Part shown: positions 54,200 to 63,704 of the stretch, piece by piece | Layout of the letters: each line of letters opens with the position of its first letter | Position numbering within the stretch: position 1 is the stretch's first letter | DNA from: Streptomyces sp. SID12501 | Lineage (GTDB): Bacteria > Actinomycetota > Actinomycetes > Streptomycetales > Streptomycetaceae | Assembly (NCBI RefSeq): GCF_010550245.1 | Contig: NZ_JAAGLU010000004.1 | Coordinates: forward strand, 277,303 to 341,302 | DNA: 64,000 nt | Direction: 5' to 3' | The notes under the pieces: generated by a model | Databases searched by the model: none | The model's input: the letters and a program-made list of their open reading frames with translations, nothing else | What the model was told of the DNA's origin: nothing | Made by a program: the position numbers and the translations under genes

Positions 54200-55060
54200 G
54201 TGTTCCTCATGCGCATCGGTGCCGCAGGCGCCGAAAAGCCTGTCGCCCGTGTCGACGACGAGACGTACGTCGACCTCTCCGACACCGTCACGGACTTCGA
54301 CGAGGCGTTCTTCGGGTCGGGCGGCCTCGACCGCGTCCGCCCTGTCGTGGCCGGGCGGACGGCCGCCGGCCAGGTGTCCCGCTTCGCCGGGGAGCGGATC
54401 GGCGCGCCGATCGCCCGCCCGCACCAGATCCTGTGCATCGGGCTCAACTACCGTGACCACGCGGCCGAGAGCGGGATGGCCGTGCCGGACGAACCGATCC
54501 TGTTCACCAAGTCGCCCAACACCCTCGTCGGCCCGGACGACGACGTACGCATCCCGCGTGGGTCCACCAAGCCCGACTGGGAGGTGGAGCTCGGCATCGT
54601 GATCGGCCGCCGCACCAGCTACCTCGACTCGGTCGAGGAGGCACGCGACGCCATCGCCGGATACGTGGTCGTCAACGACGTGAGCGAGCGCGGCTTCCAG
54701 CTGGAGCGTGGCGGGCAGTGGTCGAAGGGCAAGTCCGCCGAGACCTTCAACCCGGCGGGCCCCTGGCTGGCCACCACCGACGAGATCGACGACGTCCTCG
54801 CGCTCGACATGTGGCTCGACGTCAACGGTGTCCGCCGTCAGACCGGCAACACCAGGACCATGGTCTTCGACCCGTACTTCATCGTGCACTACCTGAGCCA
54901 GTTCCTCGTCCTGGAACCCGGCGACCTGATCAACACCGGTACCCCGCCCGGCGTCGGCATGGGCCTCACCCCGCCGGTGTGGCTCCGCCCCGGTGACGTG
55001 ATGGAGCTGGGCATCACCCGCCTCGGCAGCCAGCGCCAGCACGTGCTCGGCCCACGGTGA
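54200..55060 (+). CDS. Fumarylacetoacetate-hydrolase-family 2,4-diketo-3-deoxy-sugar-acid hydrolase
   Basis: A 286-aa FAH-family protein: ILCIGLNYRDHAAESGMAVP, PILFTKSPNTLVGPDD, DWEVELGIVIGRR (metal Glu pair) and VVNDVSERGFQLE (metal Asp) are diagnostic. C-terminal LINTGTPPGVGMGLTPPVWL and DVMELGI also fit. In nonphosphorylating L-rhamnose or L-fucose degradation this enzyme splits the 2,4-diketo acid to pyruvate and lactate. The GTG start has GGAGA upstream. Its stop overlaps the start of the dehydrogenase gene (GTGA). Confidence 0.9.
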   Translation: MFLMRIGAAGAEKPVARVDDETYVDLSDTVTDFDEAFFGSGGLDRVRPVVAGRTAAGQVSRFAGERIGAPIARPHQILCIGLNYRDHAAESGMAVPDEPILFTKSPNTLVGPDDDVRIPRGSTKPDWEVELGIVIGRRTSYLDSVEEARDAIAGYVVVNDVSERGFQLERGGQWSKGKSAETFNPAGPWLATTDEIDDVLALDMWLDVNGVRRQTGNTRTMVFDPYFIVHYLSQFLVLEPGDLINTGTPPGVGMGLTPPVWLRPGDVMELGITRLGSQRQHVLGPR

Positions 55061-56091
55061 CCGCCCGCCGCCCCATGCGCGCGTTCGTCCTGACGGCTCC
55101 CGGGAAGTACGAGGTCCAGGAGGTCCCCGCCCCGGTGGCCGCCCCCGGCGAGGTCGTCGTCGACGTCGAGCGGGTCGGCGTGTGCGGCACCGACATGGAG
55201 TTCCACACCGGCGCGATGGCCTACCTCCACCAGGGCCACTCCTCCTACCCGATGCGTCTGGGCCACGAGTGGTCGGGTCGTGTGGCGGCGGTCGGTGACG
55301 GTGTCGCCCCCGGGTGGATCGGCCGCCGGGTGATGGGCGACACCATGCTCGGCTGCGGCTCCTGCCGCCGTTGCCGACGAGGCCATCAGCACGTGTGCGA
55401 GATTCGTCAGGAGGTCGGTATCCGCGGGGCGCGGGCCGGCGCCCTCGCCGAGCAACTCGCGGTGCCGGTCTCGTCGTTGCACGTCCTGCCCGACTCCGTC
55501 GACGCGGTGCTGGGCGCGCTCGTCGAGCCCGGGGGCAATGCCCTGCGCGCCGCCCGGGCGGCCCAACTACGGCCTGGGGACCGGGTGTTGGTCCTGGGTC
55601 CAGGAACGATCGGTCTCCTGGTCGCGATGTTCGCGCGTGCCGCCGGTGCGGAGGTCCACCTGATGGGAGCGACCGACGGTTCGCTCGCCTTCGCCCGCGA
55701 GCTGGGCTTCGAGCACGCCTGGCGGGAGGACTCCGTCCCGGATCTGCCGTACGACGCTGTCGTCGACGCCTCCAATGCCGCCCATCTCCCTGATCTGGCA
55801 CTGGACCTGGTCGAACCTGCGGGCCATGTCGTCTACATCGGCCTGGCCGGCGTACCGAGCCGCGTCGACACCCGCACCCTCGTCCTCAAGGACGTCACCG
55901 CGGTCGGAGTCCTGTCCGCCTCCCCCGGCCTCGACGCCACCATCCGGGCGTACGCCGAGGGTTCGGTGGATCCGCGGCCGCTGGTCGCCGCGACGGTGAG
56001 CCTGGACCAGGTCGGAGCCGTCCTCGCGGGTGATCGCCCGGCGGGCGCGGGTCCCGGGCCGAAGTTCCATGTCGACCCGCGTCTGGGCTGA
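55057..56091 (+). CDS. Zinc-dependent alcohol dehydrogenase
   Basis: A 344-aa medium-chain dehydrogenase: ERVGVCGTDMEFHTGAM and LGHEWSGRVAAVGDG supply the catalytic zinc Cys and His/Glu, and GCGSCRRCRRGHQHVC the structural zinc Cys. VLVLGPGTIGLLVAMFARAAG binds NAD(P). The start overlaps the FAH-gene stop, giving tight coupling. In this locus it could be the sugar dehydrogenase, or it could replace the lost SDR; the sequence does not decide. Confidence 0.88.
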   Translation: MTARRPMRAFVLTAPGKYEVQEVPAPVAAPGEVVVDVERVGVCGTDMEFHTGAMAYLHQGHSSYPMRLGHEWSGRVAAVGDGVAPGWIGRRVMGDTMLGCGSCRRCRRGHQHVCEIRQEVGIRGARAGALAEQLAVPVSSLHVLPDSVDAVLGALVEPGGNALRAARAAQLRPGDRVLVLGPGTIGLLVAMFARAAGAEVHLMGATDGSLAFARELGFEHAWREDSVPDLPYDAVVDASNAAHLPDLALDLVEPAGHVVYIGLAGVPSRVDTRTLVLKDVTAVGVLSASPGLDATIRAYAEGSVDPRPLVAATVSLDQVGAVLAGDRPAGAGPGPKFHVDPRLG

Positions 56092-56106
56092 CGTAACCCA
56101 CCGTGC

Positions 56107-56140
56107 CGCCTGGACAACAACCGGCCCCGTTGTCCAGGCG
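56107..56140. terminator. Hairpin terminator between convergent genes
   Basis: CGCCTGGACAAC (56107-56118) and GTTGTCCAGGCG (56129-56140) are exact inverted copies with a 10-bp loop, placed between the dehydrogenase and rhamnosidase stops. Confidence 0.75.
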
Positions 56141-56165
56141 ATACGCCTGCCGTCTCCTCCCTCTC

Positions 56166-59100
56166 CTACTTGATGCCGATCTCCGCCAACTGGAGGCGGC
56201 GAAGCGTGCTCTCGTCGGAGGCCGGTGCGCCCAACCTGGTGGCCTGCAGGCGCACATAGCGGCCGGTGACAGCGGTGAGGGCGTAGGTCTGCGCGGTGCC
56301 GTTGGGGTTGGCCTGGCCGGTAACCGTGCGGACGGTGGTGTAGGACGTGGCGCCCTCCGCCCGGGTTCGCAGAGTGAAGTCGACGGGGAAGCCCGCCGTA
56401 CCGCCGCCGACCGCTCCTGTGTCGGTACGGGGGTGGAGGGTGACGGAGCCGATAGCCCGGTCGGCACCCAGATCGACCTCGATCCAGACGGGTGTGTCAC
56501 TGACGTCGGCGGAGGAGAAGTCGATGCTGGTGAACCCCTTGGCACCGGCGACACCGACCGTGGTGCCGTCGAGCACCCGGGTCTTGCCCCAGTCGCCGTT
56601 CTCCAGCGTGCAGTTGCCGGTCACCGAGGTCGCCGCAGTGGGGACGGTGAGTTCGGCCAGCTGCAACCTGTACTTGGAGGTCTCGTCCGCGGCAGGGGTG
56701 CCGAGCCTGGTGGCCTGCAGACGCACATGGCGGGCGTTGGTGGTCCTGAAACCGTAGGTCTGCACAAGTCCGTTGGGGTTGGGCTCGGCGGTGACGGCAC
56801 GGACGGTCGTGTAGGTGCCGGCGCCGTCCGCGCGGGTCTGGAGAGTGAAGTCCACCGGGAAGCCCGCCGTACCGCCGCCGACGGCGGGGGTGTCGGTGCG
56901 GGGGAAGAGGCGGACGGCGTCGATGTCGGTGTCGGCCCCGAGGTCGATCTCCACCCACACGGGGTTCACGCCGACGTCGGCGGAGGTGAACTCGTTGCTG
57001 GTGTAGCCCCTGGCACCGGTCACGCTGGTGAGCTTGCCGTCGGCGAGCCGGTTCCTGCCCCAACTGCCGTTCTCCAGGCTGTTGTTACTGGAGACGGGCC
57101 TACCCAGGGCGAGGTTGTCGAGGCGACCGGAGCCGGTGACGGTGAACGTCCAGGTGCCCGGCTGGAGGGTGAAGTAGACGTACGAGGAGTCCTTGCCCGC
57201 GTAAGTGAGGCCGTTGACGCCGCCGGTGGCGGAGCCGCCGGTGAACACGGTGGTGCCACCCGCCTTGATGACGGGCTGGGAGCCGCCATAGGTGGGCACG
57301 CCGACGCGGGCCGTCGTGCCGTTCGGCGAGGTGAGGTTCAGCGTCACCTGGGTGCCCTCGCGGGTGAAGCCGAAGCGGATGCCGCCCTTGACGGTGGGCG
57401 TCACGGCGTTGATCTTCGTGAGGGTGCCGGTCTGCGGGACGACGTCGTACGTCGTCCAGCCGGGCCGGGTGGGACGTACACCGGCAGCGTAGGCGGACAG
57501 CGCGTACAACGGGCCGCCGTTCCAGGCATGGTTGTCGGTGCCCTCGGCCTTGGTCCACAGCTCCCACAGCGTGTAGGAGGCGGGGTCGGTGACCTGGGCG
57601 GCGAAGCGGTTGCGCATCCGCTCCTCGGCGACGCCGGGCGCGCCCATCAGGTACAGCGCCTCCAGGACGTAGAACTCCATGTACGGGCTGGCGTTGAGGT
57701 GGGTTCGCAACACCTCGACGATTCCCCGGTGGCGGGAGGCGGGGGCCAGGCCCGCGACCACGGCGAGGGAGTTGGCACGGTCGTCCGTGTCGCCGTTGTA
57801 GCCGGGTGAGCGGTACTCGTTCCTCGACGCGTTCCACAGCACGCGGTCGAAGTTGGCTTTGACGCTGTCGCGTTGGGCGTTCCAGGCGGCCGTGTCGGCG
57901 CTGTTGCCACTGAGGTCGGCGAGCTTGGCGGCGGTGTCCAGGGCCAGGTAGTACCAGGAGTTGTCGAGGACGCGGGCGTCGATGTTGCTGCCCCAGTCCT
58001 CCCAGTCCCAGTCGCCGGCACGGTGCTTGACCAGGCCGTCGCTGTCCAGGGCCCACAGGTTCAGGTACTTCTTCACCGCCGGGTAGGCCCCGGTGACCGC
58101 GACGGCGTCACCGGTGTAGAGGTAGTAGGTCCAGAACGACCACACCGAGGCGAGCATCTGGACGGGCAGTTCGGCCGTCCAGATGGTCGACGGCACCGGG
58201 GAGTAGAGCGCGCCGCTGTCCTTCTGCCAGGCCGCGAGCTGGGAGATGGCTTTCGCGCCGAGCGCGTGCGAGCGGGTGTCGAAGGTGTAGAAGCCCTCCT
58301 TGAGCTGGTTGACCACATCGCCCCACCACTGGGCGCGCTCCCGGGTGGGGCAGTCCATGTAGTTGTCCCGCATGTTGACGTACATCGTGCGGGCGGCCTT
58401 GCCCCACAGGGTGTCGAAGAAGGCGTCGCTGCTGCTGAACGAACCGGCGAAGTCGGTGTCGTAGCCGGACTCGCGGTACTTCAGCTCCAGGACGGTGACA
58501 CCGGCCGGGACGGTGTAGCGCACCGCGGTGCCGCTCATCCAGGCCAGCGACTCGAACTCCTGCACCCCGCCGGTGCAGACGTAGGTGGAGCGCACGTTGT
58601 AGGCGGTGCCGGGTTCGATCCCCGTCAGGTTGGCGCCGTCGTCGTAGTGGTCGGTCTGGATGCCGATCAGCGCACCGGCCGGGGCGTCCACCCTGAGATA
58701 CGGCGTGACCTGGAGGTTGGACGGCAGGGTGGCGGAGATGGCGGTGCTGCCCTGTCCGGTGGACGGCAACGACGCGGCGTTGGCGTAGGACTTGAGGCCG
58801 GAGTAGCGGAACAGCGGGACGGGCCGCTCGACGAGGTCGTTCCAGGGCGCGGCACCGGCGGCGCCGAAGTCGGTGGGCGCCGTCCAGCCGCTGTCGTCGA
58901 AGCCGGGCGACTGCCAGCCCGCCATGGCGGTGGCGTTGCGGGCGTCGTAGTAGATGTTCGACTCGGGCAGCCGGAAGTTGGCCTGGGTACCGCCGGTCTG
59001 GTTCGAGTAGCCGGCGTGGACGGTGTGCTTCCAGGCGGTGTCGCTGACGATCCGGGTGGTCGTCGAGCCGGTCGTGACGTCCGACTGGAACAGCAGCCCG

Positions 59101-59528
59101 CCCTTGCCGCTGCTGTTGTGCGAGAACCCCTGCTTGCCGAAGTGCCACACCAGGAGCGCGACGGTGTTGCTGCCGCTGATCAGGTACGGGGCGAGGTCGA
59201 GCACGTCGTGATAGGTGCCGGTGCGGTTGGGGCCGCGCTTGAGCTGGCCCTCGAAGACCACCAGGGTCCCGTTCACCCACAACCAGTACTTGGAGTCGGC
59301 GGCGATCCGCGTCACAGCGCTGCCCGGCACGGCTGCCAAGGTGAACGACCTGCGGAAGGCCACCCATTGGTTCGTGGTGCTGGACGGCGCCCAGATCCAC
59401 TTGGCGGTCCAGGGATCCGCGGCGGCTGCCGTCGGTGCGAGCGCGGGCAGCACGAGGGAGCTCAGCACGGGGGCGAGCGCCACGGCTGTGGCGGTACGGA
59501 GGACAGACCTGCGGGTCATCTGTCGCAT
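56166..59528 (-). CDS. Tat-exported alpha-L-rhamnosidase (GH78) with two discoidin domains
   Basis: An 1120-aa protein with a twin-arginine signal (MTRRSVLRTATAVALAPVL, cleaved near TAAAADP). The N-terminal beta domains read WIWAPSSTTNQWVAFRRSFT. The GH78 barrel has MRDNYMDCPTRERAQWWGDV (catalytic acid region, near residue 394), WTYYLYTGDAVAVTGAYP and TLWELWTKAEGTDNHAWNGG. Two similar C-terminal F5/8-type modules (about 804-962 and 963-1120) each contain NGSWG/NGDWG and YVRLQATRLG motifs and probably bind glycans. The enzyme releases L-rhamnose outside the cell. It converges with the Zn-dehydrogenase gene. An eight-G run is present just upstream of the start. Confidence 0.92.
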   Translation of the reverse strand: MRQMTRRSVLRTATAVALAPVLSSLVLPALAPTAAAADPWTAKWIWAPSSTTNQWVAFRRSFTLAAVPGSAVTRIAADSKYWLWVNGTLVVFEGQLKRGPNRTGTYHDVLDLAPYLISGSNTVALLVWHFGKQGFSHNSSGKGGLLFQSDVTTGSTTTRIVSDTAWKHTVHAGYSNQTGGTQANFRLPESNIYYDARNATAMAGWQSPGFDDSGWTAPTDFGAAGAAPWNDLVERPVPLFRYSGLKSYANAASLPSTGQGSTAISATLPSNLQVTPYLRVDAPAGALIGIQTDHYDDGANLTGIEPGTAYNVRSTYVCTGGVQEFESLAWMSGTAVRYTVPAGVTVLELKYRESGYDTDFAGSFSSSDAFFDTLWGKAARTMYVNMRDNYMDCPTRERAQWWGDVVNQLKEGFYTFDTRSHALGAKAISQLAAWQKDSGALYSPVPSTIWTAELPVQMLASVWSFWTYYLYTGDAVAVTGAYPAVKKYLNLWALDSDGLVKHRAGDWDWEDWGSNIDARVLDNSWYYLALDTAAKLADLSGNSADTAAWNAQRDSVKANFDRVLWNASRNEYRSPGYNGDTDDRANSLAVVAGLAPASRHRGIVEVLRTHLNASPYMEFYVLEALYLMGAPGVAEERMRNRFAAQVTDPASYTLWELWTKAEGTDNHAWNGGPLYALSAYAAGVRPTRPGWTTYDVVPQTGTLTKINAVTPTVKGGIRFGFTREGTQVTLNLTSPNGTTARVGVPTYGGSQPVIKAGGTTVFTGGSATGGVNGLTYAGKDSSYVYFTLQPGTWTFTVTGSGRLDNLALGRPVSSNNSLENGSWGRNRLADGKLTSVTGARGYTSNEFTSADVGVNPVWVEIDLGADTDIDAVRLFPRTDTPAVGGGTAGFPVDFTLQTRADGAGTYTTVRAVTAEPNPNGLVQTYGFRTTNARHVRLQATRLGTPAADETSKYRLQLAELTVPTAATSVTGNCTLENGDWGKTRVLDGTTVGVAGAKGFTSIDFSSADVSDTPVWIEVDLGADRAIGSVTLHPRTDTGAVGGGTAGFPVDFTLRTRAEGATSYTTVRTVTGQANPNGTAQTYALTAVTGRYVRLQATRLGAPASDESTLRRLQLAEIGIK

Positions 59529-59613
59529 CGGGGGGGGTCCGTTTCATGAGGGCGGGGCGAGTGCGGGTGCGGGTTCGAAGCGGTACGGGCAGAGCAGGGG
59601 GCTCACCCGGAGG

Positions 59614-62415
59614 TCAGCCCTGTACGCCGCCCAGCAGCGCCTCCAGATCGGCGGCGGCTCCGGCGCCGACGTCCTCGAAGAGGACCTTGTTGGCCAGCGT
59701 GGGCAACTCACGCGCCGGCACGTCCAGATACGGTTCCAGTCGCCGGGCCAGCCGGGCGGGGTCCGTACCGAGGCCGTGCCGGACCAGGACACCGACCGTG
59801 CGCTCCCACAGACCGGGGTCGTCCATCAGGTCCCGTACGGTCGCCACCGCGGTCGGGGCCGACGGGCAGGGATCCTCGGTCGTCCAGAAGTGTCTGCCGT
59901 GCGTCGCGGTCAGGACCGGCCAGCCCTCGCCGGGCAGGTGGACGGTGGCCCGTGTCCCCACGGGGACGGTCACCTCCAGATGGAAGCGCCCGTTGTCGCG
60001 CCGCCAGCTCACCGACGCCTCCCCGTACGGAGTGATGTGCCGGGCGGCGGCATGGGTGAGTGCCCGGTCCGGCAGCGGACGTACGGTGAACTCCCGGTAG
60101 CCGGGGGCCGCTGGGGCGAGGCCCGCCACCGTACGGTGCATCCAGTCGGCGACCGCTCCGAGCGCGTAGTGGTTGAAGGACGTCATCTGGCCGGGGTTGA
60201 CGGTGCCGTCGGGCAGCATGCTGTCCCAGCGTTCCCAGACGGTGGTGGCCCCCATCGTCACCGGGTACAGCCAGGAGGGGCAGCCCTTCTCCAGCAGCAG
60301 CCGGTGGGCGAGGTCGGAGCGGCCGACGGAGGTGAGGGCGTCGGTCATCAGCGGGGTGCCGACGAATCCGGTGGCGATCCGGAAGCCGCTCGTGCGGACC
60401 AGGTCGGCGAGCCTGCGTCCGGCGGTCTCGCGCTGCCCGGGAAGGGACAGCAGCTCCCACTGGAGTGCCATGGCGTACGCGGTCGGTGAGTCGCCCACGA
60501 TCCGGCCGGCCGGCGTGACGAACGCGCGGGCGAACGACTCCCGCGTCCGGGCGGCGAGCGCGCGGTACTCCCCCGCCTCCTCCGCACGGCCCAGTATCGC
60601 GGCGGTACGGGCGACGACGTCCGCGCAGCGGACCAGGCACGCGGTGGCGACGACGTCCGCGGGCGTACGGGCGGCGAACGGGTCGTCGGGCGGTGCGGCC
60701 GGGTCGAGCCAGTCACCGAACTGGAACCCGCCCGCCCACACGCCGTCGGTGGTCAGCGAGGCCGTCTTGTCGACCCAGGCGCGCGCACTGGCCAACTGCC
60801 GCCGCAGGACGTCGAGGTCGCCGTACCGCTCGTGCAACACCCAGGGCACCACGGCGGCGGCGTCGCCCCAGGCCGCCGCGGTCGGCGTCTCGATGTCCAG
60901 GACGTCGGGGACCACCCAGGGCACCGCGCCGTCGGCGTGCTGGTCGGCGGCGAGGTCGGCGAGCCAGGAGGAGAGGAAACCGGCGGAGTCGAAGAGGAAG
61001 GCGGCGGTGGGCGAGAAGACCTGGGTGTCTCCGGTCCAGCCGAGGCGTTCGTCGCGCTGCGGGCAGTCGGTCGGTACGTCGAGGAAGTTGCCGCGTGTGC
61101 CACGGACGACGTTCTCGTGGAACTGTTCGAGATCCGGGTCGGAACAGGAGAACCAGCCGGTGCGGCGCAGGTCGGTCCCCACGACCAAGGCGTGCAGGTC
61201 CTCTGCCGTCAGGTCCGGCACACCGCTGATCTCGGCGTAGCGGAACCCGTGGAAGGTGAGCGAGGGTTCGAGGACGGTCTCCTGGGCTTCCGCCAGGAGG
61301 TAGGCGTCGGTGGCGTCGGCCGTGCGCAGGGGCCTGGTGCACAGTTCCTCGTCCTCCAGGATCTCGGCGTGCCGGACGGTGACCTCCCGGCCGTCCGTGG
61401 CACCGCGCACCCGCAGCCGGACCCAGCCGACGACGTTCTGCCCGAAGTCGGCGAGCGTACGGCCGGACGGCGACTGCCAGACCTTCAGCGCGGGCAGCAC
61501 CTCGGTGACCCGTACGGGCGGGCCCTCCGGAGCGACGAGTCGCGCCAGGTCCGCTTCCTCGTCGGGCAGCACCTCCACCGGGCCGGTCGCTTCGGCGGGC
61601 GCGACCCGCAGATCGGTGCGCTGTCCCTTGTAGAGGTCGTCGGCGACGACTCCGGTGTCCCGGGCCCGCCACTCCTCGTCGGTGCCGAACGTCTCCACGG
61701 AACCGTCGGCGTACCGGACTTCCAGCTGGGCGAGCAGGGCGAGCCGGTCGCCGTACAGGGCGCGGGCGCCCCACCAGCCGAGATGGCCCCGGTACCAGCC
61801 GTTGCCGAGCAGGACGGAGAGAGTGTTCTCGCCCTCCGCCAGCAGCGCGGTGACGTCATGGGTCTGGTAGCGCAGCCGGTGGCGGTAGCTCGTCCAGCCG
61901 GGGGCGAGGACCTCGTCGCCGATCCGGCTGCCGTTGAGAGAGGCGGTGTAGACGCCGTGCGCGGTGGCGTACAGCCGCGCGCTCACCATTCCGGGGCGCA
62001 GGACGACCGTCCGGACAAGCTCGGGGGCGGGCGCGTCCAGGGCGCCGTGGTCGCGGGGAGTGATGAACCGGGCGCTCCAGTCGTGCGCACGCAGCAGTCC
62101 CGTCTCCACGGTGGCGGGCGCGCTCCACTCGGTCCGGGCTCCCCCGGAGGCCACCCGTATCCGGACGGTCGCCCGGGTGCGGGAAGGCAGGGGCTCGAAG
62201 GGCCAGGGCACCAGGATCTGCTCGTCCGACTCGATCCGTACGACGGTGACGCCGTCCAGCTCCACCTCGTACGCCGTCTGCCGCCACCGGGGGTCGTCCG
62301 TGCGCACCTGCCAGGAGAGGCGTGGTGCGGAGGTCCCCACACCGAACGGATCGTCCCGGTGTTCGAAGCGGATCGCTACAACGGTGGTGCTGGGCTCCGG
62401 ATGCTCCAGGATCAT
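59614..62415 (-). CDS. Cytosolic alpha-L-rhamnosidase (GH78)
   Basis: A 933-aa enzyme with no signal peptide. The N-terminal beta domains include LSWQVRTDDPRWRQTAYEVE. The barrel has NFLDVPTDCPQRDERLGWTG (catalytic Asp/Glu, near residue 448), FNHYALGAVADWMHRTVAGL and ARHITPYGEASVSWRRDNGR, the canonical GH78 pattern. An extra helical tail (~90 residues, DLMDDPGLWERTVGVLVRHG) follows. It probably cleaves imported rhamno-oligosaccharides. The start at 62415 has GGGAGGGGA upstream. Palindromic LacI-type site just upstream. The exported GH78 gene lies downstream on the same strand, 85 bp away. Confidence 0.92.
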   Translation of the reverse strand: MILEHPEPSTTVVAIRFEHRDDPFGVGTSAPRLSWQVRTDDPRWRQTAYEVELDGVTVVRIESDEQILVPWPFEPLPSRTRATVRIRVASGGARTEWSAPATVETGLLRAHDWSARFITPRDHGALDAPAPELVRTVVLRPGMVSARLYATAHGVYTASLNGSRIGDEVLAPGWTSYRHRLRYQTHDVTALLAEGENTLSVLLGNGWYRGHLGWWGARALYGDRLALLAQLEVRYADGSVETFGTDEEWRARDTGVVADDLYKGQRTDLRVAPAEATGPVEVLPDEEADLARLVAPEGPPVRVTEVLPALKVWQSPSGRTLADFGQNVVGWVRLRVRGATDGREVTVRHAEILEDEELCTRPLRTADATDAYLLAEAQETVLEPSLTFHGFRYAEISGVPDLTAEDLHALVVGTDLRRTGWFSCSDPDLEQFHENVVRGTRGNFLDVPTDCPQRDERLGWTGDTQVFSPTAAFLFDSAGFLSSWLADLAADQHADGAVPWVVPDVLDIETPTAAAWGDAAAVVPWVLHERYGDLDVLRRQLASARAWVDKTASLTTDGVWAGGFQFGDWLDPAAPPDDPFAARTPADVVATACLVRCADVVARTAAILGRAEEAGEYRALAARTRESFARAFVTPAGRIVGDSPTAYAMALQWELLSLPGQRETAGRRLADLVRTSGFRIATGFVGTPLMTDALTSVGRSDLAHRLLLEKGCPSWLYPVTMGATTVWERWDSMLPDGTVNPGQMTSFNHYALGAVADWMHRTVAGLAPAAPGYREFTVRPLPDRALTHAAARHITPYGEASVSWRRDNGRFHLEVTVPVGTRATVHLPGEGWPVLTATHGRHFWTTEDPCPSAPTAVATVRDLMDDPGLWERTVGVLVRHGLGTDPARLARRLEPYLDVPARELPTLANKVLFEDVGAGAAADLEALLGGVQG

Positions 62416-62435
62416 TTCCGTCCCCTCCCTCAAGT

Positions 62436-62449
62436 GTGGAACGTTCCAC
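62436..62449. promoter_or_regulatory. LacI-type operator before rhamnosidase gene
   Basis: GTGGAACGTTCCAC is a perfect 14-bp palindrome with the central CG typical of LacI operators. It is 20 bp before the rhamnosidase start, and TTGAAACGACTCAA at 62452-62465 is a second imperfect dyad. Confidence 0.65.
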
Positions 62450-62529
62450 GTTTGAAACGACTCAACCATGAGCCGAGGAGGACGGGGCGTCAAGAGGGAA
62501 CGGGAAAGATATCCGTGCGTTCGCTCTGC

Positions 62530-63570
62530 TCAGAGGCGCGCGGGCGCGGTGCTGCCGCGCACCACGAGGTGCGGTGTCGAGGCCATGACGACGGCGCGGT
62601 CACGCCGGTTCTCGATCCGCTCCAGCAGGAGCCTGGCCGCCGTCTCGCCCATCATGGCGCCCGCCTGGTCCACGCTGGTCAGGTTCACCGGAGCGAGGGC
62701 GGCCACGGAGGTGTTGTTGTATCCGGCGAGCGAGAGGTCGTCCGGGATACGCAGGCCGAGTTCGACGGCGGCCCGGAAGACGCCGGTCGCGGCGACGTCG
62801 GCGCCGGCGAAGATCGCGGTGGGCGGGCGCGTGGAGGTGAGCAGTTCCATGGCGCCGCGGTAGCCGCCCTCGTCGGAGTACCCCGAGTTCACGACCCGGG
62901 CCAGGTCGGCCAGACCATGCCGGGCCATCGCCTCGCCGTAGGCGGCCCTGACATGGTGTTCCGGCCGCTGCTGCCACTGGGTGCCGCGCACCGTCGGGTG
63001 CGACAGGTGGGCGATGTCCCGGTGCCCCAGCCCGACCAGGTGGTCCACCACGAGATCGACGCCCAGCGCGTCCTGGTTGACCACGCAGTCGTACGCCGGT
63101 GAGGGGTCGTGGTGGCCGAGTACCACCGTCGGCACGTCGGCGGCGACGCGCACCACCTCCGCACGGGGAACAGCCGGGGCGATCAGGATCAGGCCGTCCA
63201 TCTGCCGGTCCACCATGGCGTGGATAAGCTTCGTCTGGTCGTCCATCTCGGCGGAGCCGCTGGAGCCGATGAACACCGCGTACTCGCTGTCCCGCAGCAG
63301 CGCGTCGACCCCCTCCAGGAGGTCGGCGTAGAAGGCGTTGCGGATGCTCGCGAGCAGAATGCCGATCGTGTACGTACGACCCCGCATACCGCGGGCGGCG
63401 GCATGCGGGCGATAGTCCAGCTCGGCCATCGCGGCCCGCACCCGCTCACGCATCGCGGGGCTCACCCCGTAGGCGTTGGTCAGCACCTTCGACACGGCGG
63501 AGGTCGACACGCCCGCGCTGCGCGCGACGTCGGCGATGGTCGCTCTCTTCGCGCCGCCCGTTGATCCCAT
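62530..63570 (-). CDS. LacI-family regulator
   Basis: A 346-aa protein: ATIADVARSAGVSTSAVSKV and LTNAYGVSPAMRERVRAAM form the LacI HTH and hinge (with YRPHAAARGMRGRTYTIGI), and the ligand domain reads DGLILIAPAVPRAEVVRVAA and PDDLSLAGYNNTSVAALAPV. The start at 63570 has GGAGGTGGGG upstream. It ends 114 bp before the rhamnosidase start. Sites like the rhamnosidase operator also occur in its own promoter, indicating autoregulation. The inducer is likely rhamnose or a derivative. Confidence 0.93.
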   Translation of the reverse strand: MGSTGGAKRATIADVARSAGVSTSAVSKVLTNAYGVSPAMRERVRAAMAELDYRPHAAARGMRGRTYTIGILLASIRNAFYADLLEGVDALLRDSEYAVFIGSSGSAEMDDQTKLIHAMVDRQMDGLILIAPAVPRAEVVRVAADVPTVVLGHHDPSPAYDCVVNQDALGVDLVVDHLVGLGHRDIAHLSHPTVRGTQWQQRPEHHVRAAYGEAMARHGLADLARVVNSGYSDEGGYRGAMELLTSTRPPTAIFAGADVAATGVFRAAVELGLRIPDDLSLAGYNNTSVAALAPVNLTSVDQAGAMMGETAARLLLERIENRRDRAVVMASTPHLVVRGSTAPARL

Positions 63571-63621
63571 GGGGGTCCCCACCTCCGTTGTCACGTGCCG
63601 CTCCGCCCCACGTCGGCGTTT

Positions 63622-63704
63622 CCGGAACGTTACTCGCAGATGGCTTGACGGCTCCGGGTGGTTCGCTTCAATCTGTGGGACATTCCCTTTGTGGCACGTT
63701 ACAC
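63622..63704. promoter_or_regulatory. Three LacI-operator-like sites before the LacI gene
   Basis: CCGGAACGTTACTC (63622-63635), GTGGGACATTCCCT (63675-63688) and GTGGCACGTTACAC (63691-63704) resemble the palindrome GTGGAACGTTCCAC. The third matches at 12 of 14 positions. The region from 63571 to 63895 holds no gene that I can support. Confidence 0.5.

Noticed and set aside
57873..59549. 558-codon plus-strand frame opposite the exported rhamnosidase
   Set aside because: Val/Gly/Asp-rich antisense of a clear GH78 gene, with no motif of its own.
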